Shown piece by piece: positions 8,317 to 17,328 of a stretch of 47,402 bases of DNA. A program made the translations under genes and the position numbers. The stretch spans positions 1-47,402 of the forward strand of contig JAJQBS010000046.1 in the NCBI GenBank assembly GCA_021203145.1, in the 5' to 3' direction. The notes beneath the pieces are model-generated. The model made no database searches. It saw only the letters and a program-made list of their open reading frames with translations, and was not told the DNA's origin. This stretch comes from Lachnospiraceae bacterium. Its GTDB lineage: Bacteria > Bacillota > Clostridia > Lachnospirales > Lachnospiraceae. Position 1 is the stretch's first letter. The number at the start of each line of letters is the position of its first letter.

Positions 8317-9872
8317 CTGTTCTGCCAGATGTCTTCCTCAATTCCTGCAATTCTGTCCTCGTTCCATTCCAAAGCCTTTAAAACCTTTAGCATGGAAGCA
8401 GTTTCAATCGAGCCTGTACGGCCATAGGAGTCGCAGATTTCCCGGAACACTCTCTCATCCACCTCATTATCCAGCAGAATGTGCCAGGAGATGGATTCCA
8501 TATGTGTAATTCCCTGCAGCATCATCTGATAGAATTCCTCAATGCTCCTGTCACCCCGGTATGGTCCACAGAAAAAATTACCGGTAGTCACCAGCAATGC
8601 CGCCGCAGAATGCTGATATTGCCCGGCGTCCAAAACCGGCTTTATGTACCTCATCAGGTAGCAGAGAAGCTTATAGAAGCACTGGCCATACGTCCCTCCG
8701 TCGAACAGCCGGGAGCCATAATAGTCCAGCTTCTCTGAAAGCTTCGGATTGGAAAGCTCTTCTTCCGTAAGCCCAAAGCCTCTCTCATGGATAAAGGCAA
8801 GCGTTTTATTTACAGCCTCCAGATTGATTTCCGGAACCGGAAAATTCTTAGCGTCGGATGGGGCAGTCTCCACCTCAGACGAAGCAGCCGCTTCCGCAGT
8901 CTTTCCGTCCTTCTCCGCATCAGCCTGCGGCGTTCGGGCGGTGCGGGCTTCCTTTTCCGCATCAGCCTGCTTCGTTACAGCCGGGTTCGTTTCCTTCCCC
9001 ACGCCGGCCTGCTTTGGTTCATCGGTTTCTACAATCCCACTTATCTGCTTAAAAGCCTGATAGTTGCCATTTGCCAGATTGCCCGTATATACTGCGAACT
9101 CGATCTGTCGGATAGAAGAACCCTCAAACTCAGAAATAATCTGATTAAACGCATTTACGACAATCTCGGGCGGATTGCGAAAAGCGCCGCAGCCAAATGC
9201 GCCCAGGATCAGAACATCCACCTGAGCCTGTGCCGCCACGGAGAGGATTTTGCGGAACCGCCTCTCAAAGTACTGCTGCAGCAGATCCGGGGTCGGCTGA
9301 AAGGTATATCCGATACCAGCCCAGCGCAGATCCGGCGCCGCACAGGTGATAACGTCCGTCATATACCAGTCCTGTTCCGGCAAAATGGCGCACTCCAGGG
9401 TATCCTCACGCATCACGATGACTCCGGGCGTATAAATACAGTCATCCCGGTTCTCTCTTCCCATGGTCCTGTCCGTGATCATCTGACGGTGTTTTTCATA
9501 GAATCCGCCGGCTGTATCCCTGTCACTGATAGCAGGATAAAGTGTGCTGATTCTGCACATACTCTCCTCCTGCGCCGACATACCCATAGTGACACCTCCG
9601 CCTGGCGTAACAGAGGATGCAAAATTCAGTACACACACCTTATGTGTTCCTTCCAGGACATAGCTCCTGGCTGCCTCAAAGGATCTTTTATGTGACAGGT
9701 ACAGCTGCAAGGGTTCCTGCGAACTGCCTGCATCATAAGCCGTCTCCTCCTCCTGCCAGAAGATCCTCTGGTCACGGATGGAATTCCTGACAGCATCGGC
9801 CAGTTTGGGATTTGCCCGGCACAGCTTCATCGTTTCATCAAAAATAGTCACACGTTCCCTTCTGTCTTTCAT
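8304..9872 (-). CDS. Microbial-type PARG (TIGR02452) with extra C-terminal domain
   Basis: Residues 1-280 match the microbial PARG family, a macrodomain fold that removes ADP-ribose. The diagnostic loop PGGGVTMGMSAQEE is at 90-103, with the catalytic glutamate pair at 102-103, and GAFGCGAFRNPP is at 224-235. A repetitive Ala/Glu/Thr-rich linker (285-345) joins this to an alpha-helical domain of about 170 residues that I do not recognise. The ATG at 9872 follows GGAGGAGAGG. The gene lies between two tubulin-like GTPase genes, so the likely role is reversing ADP-ribosylation of a locus component, or defusing ADP-ribosylating toxins. No ADP-ribosyltransferase gene is visible here. The enzyme call is secure; the target is unknown. 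Confidence 0.88.
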   Translation of the reverse strand: MKDRRERVTIFDETMKLCRANPKLADAVRNSIRDQRIFWQEEETAYDAGSSQEPLQLYLSHKRSFEAARSYVLEGTHKVCVLNFASSVTPGGGVTMGMSAQEESMCRISTLYPAISDRDTAGGFYEKHRQMITDRTMGRENRDDCIYTPGVIVMREDTLECAILPEQDWYMTDVITCAAPDLRWAGIGYTFQPTPDLLQQYFERRFRKILSVAAQAQVDVLILGAFGCGAFRNPPEIVVNAFNQIISEFEGSSIRQIEFAVYTGNLANGNYQAFKQISGIVETDEPKQAGVGKETNPAVTKQADAEKEARTARTPQADAEKDGKTAEAAASSEVETAPSDAKNFPVPEINLEAVNKTLAFIHERGFGLTEEELSNPKLSEKLDYYGSRLFDGGTYGQCFYKLLCYLMRYIKPVLDAGQYQHSAAALLVTTGNFFCGPYRGDRSIEEFYQMMLQGITHMESISWHILLDNEVDERVFREICDSYGRTGSIETASMLKVLKALEWNEDRIAGIEEDIWQNRLDW

Positions 9873-9964
9873 AGCCTCTCCTCCAAAATTTCGGTTGATG
9901 CGTATTTCAGCATGAATAACGTATTTTTAAATTGGCTGATATACTCAAAATCATTCTGCTCCAT
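9869..9964 (-). CDS. Possible 31-residue ORF between tubulin-like and PARG genes
   Basis: An ATG at 9964, 14 bases before the end of the small tubulin-like gene, opens a 31-codon frame beginning MEQNDFEY and ending with TGA that overlaps the ATG of the PARG gene. The composition is protein-like and the overlaps on both sides favour translational coupling, but there is no good ribosome site. It could also be the tail of a longer frame left by a frameshift in the tubulin-like gene. Confidence 0.3.
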   Translation of the reverse strand: MEQNDFEYISQFKNTLFMLKYASTEILEERL

Positions 9965-12296
9965 TTTCGGATGTGACAGATGAATGCCCCGGTTTTTGCG
10001 CAGAGGATGGTTTTCCATTCTCCTGCGGCACACGATGCAGGTGCAGACCTGCGCTTTTGTCCCGGATTTCCATGTATGCATTCTCATACTTTTTTATGTT
10101 TTTCAGGACAGTGAATGGAACAGCGCGCTGAAAATGCACAGCCAGGATATCATCTATGCTTTTGCTGCCCTCTACATAAATACCATCACCGTCTTTACTG
10201 ATTGCCTTTTCTTTATTAATTGATTCGCATGCCTTTTCAAATTGATTTTTCCATCCGGACGGATTCATCGGAAGCGTGATGTACAGAGATCCTGACAGTG
10301 CCGGCGTATCCGGCAGTGCATCCGGATTCAGCGTGGCAGAATTCAGATCATTCTGTTTTCTGGTCATTTCATATATTTCAATAACCATAGTGGAAAAATA
10401 TTGCTCCATAGATATTTCCCGGAAGCGGGAAAAAACTTCCAGAAAGAAATCTGCGGGAATATCCGGAAGCTTCTTCATCCCCAGAAATCTTTTGTCTATC
10501 AATCTTCCTGCATATGCGCAGAATTTGAGAAGTTCTTCACAGATCCATACATCCAGCTTCGCTCTGTAGAGCTGCTCTACTAAATCTTTATAAGCCAACC
10601 TCCTGCGTTTCCTGATAATGAAATTACATTTCGCGGCATTATTGCGCGCTTCCGGTTCCTGCTCTTGAAGGGAATCAGCCTGTTTTGACTGATGTTCTCT
10701 TAATTTATAAAAATAATCTCTGTATTTTTCCAATTCTTTTTGAAGAGCGTATTCGTAATTCCTGTAAAGCAGTTCGTGTTCCTGATTCTCAGGTATCTCA
10801 GCGCAGTCAGTTTCTATATAGTCAGTCAGAACATGCGCTAATTTTTGCAGATTCATCCCGGCAAAGTTAATCTGTTTCTTAAGAATTTCCTGATACAAAT
10901 CCAGCAGTTTCTCCACCGGCAATGCATCCACCGGCAAAGAACGGTTTCCGTCGAAATAATAAAAATTATATTCACGTCCGAAAATACCGACAATATTCCG
11001 GAAGCGTACATACGGAATATCTGCCTCTGCCTCCGTTTTCATTCTGTTCTCAACCAGATGCTCATATCCAAAACACGAGAGATTTACCAGTGTATAGCCA
11101 TAGCTTGCCGAATTTGATTCTTCCTTTTGCTTTTGCTGATATATTGACTGCTTTTTACATTCATTGGCTGCCCATTGATGAATTCGTGCAAGGCCGCAAT
11201 CATCAGTACCTGTACTTTCATTCCCTGTTTCCGGGTTTTTGTTGTTTTCGTTTCCGGTATCTTCGCGTCCTGTAATCAATACCAGTATAGTTCCGGCCAC
11301 AGCAGATATTGCCAGATCATAAGAAGATATCCCGCGTTTGGAATCATATGCCAGAAATGCAAATCCTTTCTCTGCCCCTTTTTCCCATCCATCCCTGTTG
11401 CTATCGGCGTATAACAGACAAAAGTCAAACGGCTTCCAGGTGTCTTCCACCCGCATATCTTCCCTCGGCAAGCCGTAATCATGTGCGTACACATTCCCTG
11501 CGTTCTCTACGCTCATCAAATGGTCCAGTTCCTTAAGAGAGGCATATCCATTTGCGGTAAGACGCTGTGTAATAGCCCAGGGTATACCCGGAATGCCTGT
11601 GCTTACTTCAGGCAGAAAAAACATTCCAACGGTTCTGATCGTCCGGGAGCATTTTGCAGACGTCACAGCGCGCACGAGGTATGCAGCATCCAGAAGCATT
11701 CCGCTTCCCGTTCCTCCACAAAGGCCGGTAATAAGAAACACCCATAGCACCGTGTCCGGAGCAAATTCTTTTGTGACCCGATTTATTTTTCTTTCTAAAA
11801 CAGCTGTCACTTCTTCCACATGCAGCATCAATGACAGCCGTCCCATCTGGCGTACCGGAGCAGTCTGGGAATCGTCTTTATCCGAATCAATCAGAGACGG
11901 ATCCAGCCAACTGGTAATATTCCCAGGCAGATTCTCAGATTGAGCAGTGACAGAAGACAGATTTGCATACGGACAGATCAGGATCTCGTCATCTTCCTGA
12001 TTCAAGCCAATTTCCTGGCGGGATTTATGCAAGGAAGCCTCGTCTGTGTCAATCCCCAGATACTCGATGCTTCGCGGTCGGTCTGCTGATGGATTCGGCA
12101 TTGGTTTTCTGGCTATTTTTTCGTAAATCAGCTTCTTCGCCGCCAGCATCGCGTCAATACCAGTGCCGCCAAGGCCAATGACCAGCACCGGGTCAGGAAA
12201 TGCCGCAATCTTATCCGCGAACGCATGCAGCCGCTCAGCGTTCTTCTCATTCAAAATGTCTTGAGACTTTTCCTGATGTTCCTCACTCACTCCCAT
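9951..12296 (-). CDS. Small tubulin-like GTPase (Tubulin_2 type)
   Basis: The 781-residue protein has the same head as the larger paralogue: GLGGTGIDA near 41-49 and the classic FtsZ/tubulin loop GLCGGTGSGM near 191-200. The rest is charged and largely helical, with no membrane segment. The ATG at 12296 is chosen because GAGG lies seven bases upstream and the promoter at 12371 leaves a 68-nt leader; the upstream start at 12347 has no ribosome site and would lie almost at the transcription start. It is the first gene of the accessory operon that continues with the PARG and the larger tubulin-like gene. The two paralogues have diverged outside the nucleotide-binding core, suggesting different partners. 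Confidence 0.85.
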   Translation of the reverse strand: MGVSEEHQEKSQDILNEKNAERLHAFADKIAAFPDPVLVIGLGGTGIDAMLAAKKLIYEKIARKPMPNPSADRPRSIEYLGIDTDEASLHKSRQEIGLNQEDDEILICPYANLSSVTAQSENLPGNITSWLDPSLIDSDKDDSQTAPVRQMGRLSLMLHVEEVTAVLERKINRVTKEFAPDTVLWVFLITGLCGGTGSGMLLDAAYLVRAVTSAKCSRTIRTVGMFFLPEVSTGIPGIPWAITQRLTANGYASLKELDHLMSVENAGNVYAHDYGLPREDMRVEDTWKPFDFCLLYADSNRDGWEKGAEKGFAFLAYDSKRGISSYDLAISAVAGTILVLITGREDTGNENNKNPETGNESTGTDDCGLARIHQWAANECKKQSIYQQKQKEESNSASYGYTLVNLSCFGYEHLVENRMKTEAEADIPYVRFRNIVGIFGREYNFYYFDGNRSLPVDALPVEKLLDLYQEILKKQINFAGMNLQKLAHVLTDYIETDCAEIPENQEHELLYRNYEYALQKELEKYRDYFYKLREHQSKQADSLQEQEPEARNNAAKCNFIIRKRRRLAYKDLVEQLYRAKLDVWICEELLKFCAYAGRLIDKRFLGMKKLPDIPADFFLEVFSRFREISMEQYFSTMVIEIYEMTRKQNDLNSATLNPDALPDTPALSGSLYITLPMNPSGWKNQFEKACESINKEKAISKDGDGIYVEGSKSIDDILAVHFQRAVPFTVLKNIKKYENAYMEIRDKSAGLHLHRVPQENGKPSSAQKPGHSSVTSENGAE

Positions 12297-12370
12297 AAAA
12301 TTTCCTCTCAATCTTTTTCTTTGCTTATGCCTGACAGGTTCCATCACGACTTCTAAAATAATTTAGCCAG

Positions 12371-12401
12371 ATTATAACCTCTTCTGGCAAAATTTGTCTA
12401 C
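12371..12401 (-). promoter_or_regulatory. Promoter of the tubulin/PARG operon with shared motif
   Basis: On the minus strand TAGACA (plus-strand 12395-12400), an 18-bp spacer and TATAAT (12371-12376). The -35 region is GTAGACAAAT followed by TGCCA, the same arrangement as the promoter at 4651-4680. GCCAG and CTGGC flank the -10 as a small inverted repeat here only. Confidence 0.75.
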
Positions 12402-12518
12402 TCAAAATTGCTGCATTGATACAATGGTTTTGATCCGCATACCTGCTTTCATTATACAACAATTCGAATTTATCATCCAAAAGGGGGATAAAAAACTGGT
12501 TTCAGACAAGCAACCCGC

Positions 12519-13922
12519 TTATTCTTCCGCCCTCCGCAGCAGATCAAACTCTTCCGCCTCGCAGGACAGTTTCACCCAGAGCTCCTGCTTCGGATGCGGG
12601 GCGCTTTTCATCGGATTACCCTCTTCATCACGGATGCCAAGAACCGTAGTCGTGATGTTTCTTCCATCCGGCTTCATTACCTCGATGGTCTCACCGACGG
12701 AAAATTTGTTGCGCTGCTCGATTTGATACCACCTGGTTCTGTCGTCGGCTTCTATGCCTCCTGATTCTTTTTTTCCGAAGCCATTTTCCCCGGCGGCTGC
12801 GGAACGTGAAGTGCTTCCGGCATCGCGTTCTGCATCTGAACACATGCTATGGCGCATTTCCATTTTACCGCAGTCATTCCCAATATCCTTCCTGTCTACC
12901 CCGGCGGGCCGCCCGGCTATGCGCTCACCAATGATTCCGAGATAGGTGTATTCTTTGATATAAGTATTGCTGTCATAGATCTGGGATTCCTGATCCGGTT
13001 TTCCGTAAAAAAATCCGGTCGTGAACTGCCGGTAGGTGCAGTTGGAGATCTGCGACCGGTACCAGGGCAGGTTTTTCTCATAAAGCATCCTGTCATTCAG
13101 GCAGTCGTCAATCGCCCGTCGGTAGGTTCTCGCCACGGTCGCCACGTAGAGGGCGGTTTTCATCCGCCCCTCGATCTTGAAGCTGTCGATGCCGGCATCC
13201 AGAAGGTCGGGGATGTGCTCGATCATGCACAGGTCTTTGGAGTTGAAAATGTAGGTGCCGCGCTCGTTCTCCTCGATGGGCAGATATTCGCCCGGGCGGG
13301 TTTCCTCCATGACCGCGTATTTCCAGCGGCACGGATGGGTGCAGGCACCCTGATTCGCATCGCGACCGGTAAAATAATTGCTGAGCAGGCAGCGCCCGGA
13401 GTAGGAAATGCACATGGCGCCGTGTACAAAAGTCTCAATCTCCATCCCGGCAGGGATTTTTTCACGCAGTTCTTTCAGCTCAGCGAGCGAAAGCTCCCTC
13501 GCCGATACCACGCGCTTCGCCCCCAGCTCCCACCAGAAGCGGCAGGTTTCGAAGTTTGTATTGTTTGCCTGGGTGCTGATGTGCCGCTCGATTTCGGGAC
13601 AGACGCGTTTCGCGATCATAAAAACGCCCGGATCCGCGATGATCAGCGCGTCCGGGCGCAACTTCCTTAACTCATGAAAATAAGCCTCGACTCCATCCAG
13701 ATCGCGGTTATGGGCCAGAATATTGGCTGTCACGTAGACCTTCACGCCACGCTCATGGGCAAACGCGATGCCTTCCGCCATCTGAGCCATCGTAAAATTT
13801 TTCGCTTTCGCGCGCAGGCCATAGGCTTCGCCGCCGATATATACTGCGTCCGCGCCAAAGATGACTGCTGTCTTTAGTACCTCCAGACAGCTCGCCGGAA
13901 CTAACAATTCTGGATGCCTCAT
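12519..13922 (-). CDS. U32 family Fe-S protein, tRNA hydroxylation type
   Basis: A 467-residue U32 protein (old name: collagenase-like peptidase). Members next to trmR, such as Bacillus YrrO/TrhP2, take part in forming 5-hydroxyuridine at the tRNA wobble base. The four cysteines expected to bind a [4Fe-4S] cluster are at about 171, 178, 194 and 198 (HGAMC, SGRC, GAC, HPC). The N-terminal part is a TIM-barrel-like fold (ADAVYIGG, VKVYVTAN, IADPG). A variable Gly/Glu/Arg-rich insert of about 45 residues sits near 355-405 before the last small beta domain. The ATG at 13922 follows GAGGGAG. It is downstream of trmR, whose product methylates the hydroxyl. Only one U32 gene is present where Bacillus has two. 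Confidence 0.88.
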   Translation of the reverse strand: MRHPELLVPASCLEVLKTAVIFGADAVYIGGEAYGLRAKAKNFTMAQMAEGIAFAHERGVKVYVTANILAHNRDLDGVEAYFHELRKLRPDALIIADPGVFMIAKRVCPEIERHISTQANNTNFETCRFWWELGAKRVVSARELSLAELKELREKIPAGMEIETFVHGAMCISYSGRCLLSNYFTGRDANQGACTHPCRWKYAVMEETRPGEYLPIEENERGTYIFNSKDLCMIEHIPDLLDAGIDSFKIEGRMKTALYVATVARTYRRAIDDCLNDRMLYEKNLPWYRSQISNCTYRQFTTGFFYGKPDQESQIYDSNTYIKEYTYLGIIGERIAGRPAGVDRKDIGNDCGKMEMRHSMCSDAERDAGSTSRSAAAGENGFGKKESGGIEADDRTRWYQIEQRNKFSVGETIEVMKPDGRNITTTVLGIRDEEGNPMKSAPHPKQELWVKLSCEAEEFDLLRRAEE

Positions 13923-14094
13923 GGATTCGTCTCCCTCACTCTCGCTTATTATGATTTCTCACCGTGTTCTGACTGCAAAACAGGTTCCGTTGTTCATGCC
14001 CTCATTTATAGCTATAACTCACTGGCGGTAACTCAGCCTTCAGTAACAGCAACTGTTCAACGCCTCACTGCCAACCATCCACTAAGCACTATCG

Positions 14095-14135
14095 CTAACC
14101 GCTAACCACTAACATCTAATCACTAACCACTACCC
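14095..14135. repeat. Degenerate CTAACC-type short repeats at end of trmR
   Basis: About six imperfect 6-7 bp units of the type CTAACCA run across the trmR stop codon (14116-14118) into the spacer. The 193-bp spacer 13923-14115 holds nothing else I can identify. Confidence 0.5.
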
Positions 14136-14775
14136 CCTGCTTTACCGTCACTGCCGCCCCGTCGCCGACCGCGACGATCGAGGTCAGCAGGCCGTCTGTG
14201 TGCTTGAGCACGTACAGATATTCGCGCATCCTTTTGTGGATCGTGCGGTCACGTTGTTCTACGGCATAGTGTGATTCTATGATGCTTCCGTCCTGAAGCA
14301 CGTTGTCCGAGACCAGCACTCCCCCGGCGCCAAGCAGACGCAGGATTTCCGGCAGGAAGCGGATGTACTGCCCCTTCGCCGCGTCCATAAAGACAAAATC
14401 ATAATTTTCCTGAAGCGTGGGAAGGATGTCGAGCGCGTCCCCTTTAAGGAGGGTGATCCGCTCTTCCATCCCCGCTTTCACAAAATTCTCTCTGGCGGGG
14501 GCGATTCGCTTTTCATAATTTTCGATCGTCGTGATGTGACAGTCCGGCGAAGTGTTTTCCGCCATCAGAAGTGCCGAAAAGCCGACAGCCGTGCCGACCT
14601 CCAGGATACGACGCGGCTGCCGAAGAGCCAAAAGTACCTTTAAAAAGCTCTGCATATCCGGACGGATAATGGGAATGTGATTTTCAAGCGCACTTTGCTC
14701 CAGCTCATCCAGAAACGCGCCGTTCCCGGTATCAAGGGAATTGATATATACTGACATTCTCTCCGGAATTATCAT
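14116..14775 (-). CDS. trmR: tRNA 5-hydroxyuridine O-methyltransferase (TrmR-like)
   Basis: A 219-residue class I AdoMet methyltransferase of the COMT-like type. The AdoMet motif ILEVGTAVGFSA is at about 57-68, an acidic residue at the end of the next strand (TTIENYEKR) would bind the ribose, and FVFMDAAKGQY is the usual metal/substrate segment. The Bacillus orthologue YrrM/TrmR methylates hydroxyuridine at tRNA position 34. The ATG at 14775 has GGAG nine bases upstream. The U32 hydroxylation-type gene immediately downstream, in the same order as in Bacillus, supports the tRNA role over a catechol substrate. Confidence 0.85.
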   Translation of the reverse strand: MIIPERMSVYINSLDTGNGAFLDELEQSALENHIPIIRPDMQSFLKVLLALRQPRRILEVGTAVGFSALLMAENTSPDCHITTIENYEKRIAPARENFVKAGMEERITLLKGDALDILPTLQENYDFVFMDAAKGQYIRFLPEILRLLGAGGVLVSDNVLQDGSIIESHYAVEQRDRTIHKRMREYLYVLKHTDGLLTSIVAVGDGAAVTVKQGVVVSD

Positions 14776-14863
14776 GGTATCACACTCCGCTTCCTTCTGA
14801 TTACCTGCTGCACGGCCATCTTACCTGTTATATGGACATCCGCCGGCAGCAGAGATGGCGGCC

Positions 14864-15241
14864 TTATATCTCCTCCAGCACGTCGTCCAGATCCAGATCA
14901 ATCGCGTCCGCAATCTGGAACGCGACATCCTGGATCATCCGGCAGACATGCAGCTCCATCTTTAAATATTCGTCTACAAGCTCATTTTTACGGAACTGCG
15001 CCGCGTCCCGCCCCAGGCGCTCCTGCTCGCTGAAATGATCCAGCGTCTCGCCGGACGTCTGCGTCTGATAGACACGTCTGCGAAAATCGTTCAAAGCTTT
15101 GCGCAGCTGCGGATCTGCCTGTGCTACTGCGCGAAGCTCTTCATAGCGTCTGTATTCTACCGTGTCCTGGATGCTGCGGATCAGATCCTGTGTACATTGT
15201 TCTATTTTTTTCATAGCGTTTACGTTTCCGGCTCCGTTCAT
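14864..15241 (-). CDS. YlbF/YmcA family protein
   Basis: A small helical protein (125 residues from 15241, or 116 from the ATG at 15214) of the YlbF family. The conserved segment around ALNDFRRRVYQTQ, and a C-terminal helix ending in acidic residues, are characteristic. In Bacillus, YlbF, YmcA and YaaT form the Y-complex that helps RNase Y mature operon transcripts. Here the gene lies between RNase J and trmR, which fits a role in RNA metabolism. Neither start has a strong ribosome site. MKKIEQ at 15214 is closer to usual family length. Partners are not encoded in this window. Confidence 0.8.
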   Translation of the reverse strand: MNGAGNVNAMKKIEQCTQDLIRSIQDTVEYRRYEELRAVAQADPQLRKALNDFRRRVYQTQTSGETLDHFSEQERLGRDAAQFRKNELVDEYLKMELHVCRMIQDVAFQIADAIDLDLDDVLEEI

Positions 15242-15420
15242 AATCTGGGATACCCGGACTTTTATGAAACAAAAAGCCGGGCAATGCTCCTGGTTTCGGG
15301 AATTGACTTCCAGGGTTTCTGGATCGTCATCTCCAAATCTCTGCCTGCGGCGAGACTTTCAGAAGCTGCGAACCGCTACTTGGGCAGTGCAGGATGCACA
15401 AGTGATTGGCCGACAGATCC
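15242..15420. other. Non-coding spacer with one hairpin
   Basis: 179 bp between RNase J and the YlbF gene. An imperfect hairpin, CCCGG...CCGGG with A/T-rich inner arms, lies at about 15251-15280 just upstream of the YlbF start. It lacks a U-tract on either strand. No other feature seen. Confidence 0.4.
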
Positions 15421-17148
15421 TTAATAGCTCACTTCCATGATAATCGGAAGGATCATCGGTCGTCTCTTGGTTCTCTTCCAGAGGAATTCGCCGAGAGAAT
15501 CCCGGATGGAATTTTTCATTTTGGCCCAGTCCGTAATATGGTGTGAGCCGCAGTAATCCAGTGATTCTTCCACAATGGAGCGCGCTTCGTCCATCAGATC
15601 CTCCGATTCGCGGACATACACGAATCCGCGCGAGACGATATCCGGTCCGGCCAGAATCTGCCCGCTGTATTTTTCGAGCGTAAGCACGGCAATGACAATC
15701 CCATCTTCCGCGAGATGCTGCCGGTCACGCAGCACGATATTGCCGACATCGCCGACGCCGAGCCCGTCCACCAGAATTGACCCGGTCTGTACATGCTCCA
15801 CTACCGACGCTGCATTTTCAGAGAGCTCCAGCACATCGCCGGCTTCGAGCATGATAATATGGTCTTTCGGAATCCCCAGCTCCTCTACCAGCTTTGCCTG
15901 TGCCTTCATATGGCGGTATTCGCCGTGGACGGGGATCGCGTATTTCGGCTTCACTAACGAGTAGATCAGCTTGATATCCTCCTGGCAGGCATGGCCGGAG
16001 ACATGAGTATCCTGGAAAACGACATTGGCGCCCTTTACAGAGAGCTCGTTGATCACCTTGGAGACAGCCTTTTCATTTCCGGGGATCGGGTTCGAGCTGA
16101 AGATCACGACATCATTCGGATGGATCGTAATCTTTTTATGCATATTCGCGGCGATCCTGGAAAGGGCCGCCATCGACTCGCCCTGGCTGCCTGTCGTGAT
16201 CAGCACAAGCTGCTCGTCGTTGTAATTTTTCATTTCATCAATTTCAATGAGCGTATTGTCCGGAATGTTGATATAGCCAAGCTCTGACGCGGTCGAGATC
16301 ACGCTGACCATGCTGCGCCCCTCGATCACGACCTTCCTGCCGTATTTATATGCGCTGTTGATAATCTGCTGCACGCGGTCCACATTGGACGCAAAGGTCG
16401 CTACGATGATGCGGTGATTCACATTCTCAGAAAAAATATGGTCAAACGTCTTGCCCACCGTGCGCTCAGACGCCGTAAATCCCGGCCGCTCCGCATTCGT
16501 ACTGTCACACATAAGCGCCAGCACGCCCTTTTTGCCCAGCTCAGCGAAACGCTGCAGATCAATCGCGTCTCCAAATACCGGCGTATAATCCACTTTAAAA
16601 TCACCCGTATGCACGATCACGCCTGCCGGCGAATAAATTGCCAGCGCCACCGCGTCCGCGATGCTGTGGTTGGTCCTGATAAATTCCACGCGGAAATCAC
16701 CCAGGTTAATCGACTGGCCCTGCTTTACGACCTTGCGCTTTGTCGTCTTCATCTGGTCATTTTCTTCCAGCTTCCGCTCGATCAGGCCCATTGTCAGCCT
16801 GGTCGCGTACAGCGGCACATTGAGATCCTTTAAAATGTAGGAAATCGCGCCGATATGATCCTCATGCCCATGGGTGAATACAAATCCCTTCACCTTCTGG
16901 GCATTCTCTTTCAGATAAGTGATATCCGGAATGACCAGGTCGATCCCCAGCATGTCATCCTCCGGAAACGCCAGACCACAGTCCACAACAATAATGCTGT
17001 CCTTATACTCAAATGCCGTGATATTCATGCCGATGAGGCCGAGACCTCCGAGCGGAATGATTTTCAAATGCTCCGTATTGTTCTGTCCGTTCTGTTCCTT
17101 TTTCAATATTTCATACCTCTTTCCTGGCAAAACTGCCATTTTACGCAC
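15421..17148 (-). CDS. rnj: Ribonuclease J
   Basis: A metallo-beta-lactamase/beta-CASP ribonuclease with both endo- and 5'-3' exonuclease activity in the family, central to mRNA decay and rRNA maturation in Firmicutes. The zinc motif HGHEDHIGA is at about 93-101, the beta-CASP segment and late motifs (SGHA, PVHGEYRH) are present, and the length of 575 residues fits the family. I place the start at GTG 17148 because GAGG lies eight bases upstream; an ATG three codons later and an in-frame upstream extension with no ribosome site are alternatives. The leader contains two 14-bp direct repeats, TTTTGCAAAAAGAA on the plus strand at 17200 and 17237. Only one RNase J gene is visible. Confidence 0.95.
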   Translation of the reverse strand: MRKMAVLPGKRYEILKKEQNGQNNTEHLKIIPLGGLGLIGMNITAFEYKDSIIVVDCGLAFPEDDMLGIDLVIPDITYLKENAQKVKGFVFTHGHEDHIGAISYILKDLNVPLYATRLTMGLIERKLEENDQMKTTKRKVVKQGQSINLGDFRVEFIRTNHSIADAVALAIYSPAGVIVHTGDFKVDYTPVFGDAIDLQRFAELGKKGVLALMCDSTNAERPGFTASERTVGKTFDHIFSENVNHRIIVATFASNVDRVQQIINSAYKYGRKVVIEGRSMVSVISTASELGYINIPDNTLIEIDEMKNYNDEQLVLITTGSQGESMAALSRIAANMHKKITIHPNDVVIFSSNPIPGNEKAVSKVINELSVKGANVVFQDTHVSGHACQEDIKLIYSLVKPKYAIPVHGEYRHMKAQAKLVEELGIPKDHIIMLEAGDVLELSENAASVVEHVQTGSILVDGLGVGDVGNIVLRDRQHLAEDGIVIAVLTLEKYSGQILAGPDIVSRGFVYVRESEDLMDEARSIVEESLDYCGSHHITDWAKMKNSIRDSLGEFLWKRTKRRPMILPIIMEVSY

Positions 17149-17328
17149 AATAATAACCTCTGGTGAGAAAACCGGACTTTTTTCCACATATCTGTCGTCT
17201 TTTGCAAAAAGAAGCGTTTTCGCACATTTTTCACATTTTTGCAAAAAGAATATGGACTAAATCCATATGTGACCTGTGAACCCGCACTCACCAACTTCCT
17301 GTCATACAACCTGCATCCTTTTATCCAT

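Noticed and set aside
12485..12518. Terminator after the U32 gene
   Set aside because: There is a T-run on the minus strand, but the stem before it is only about four base pairs.
14095..14135. Telomere-like or CRISPR-like repeat
   Set aside because: The units are short, degenerate and have no spacers; it is a simple repeat at a gene end.
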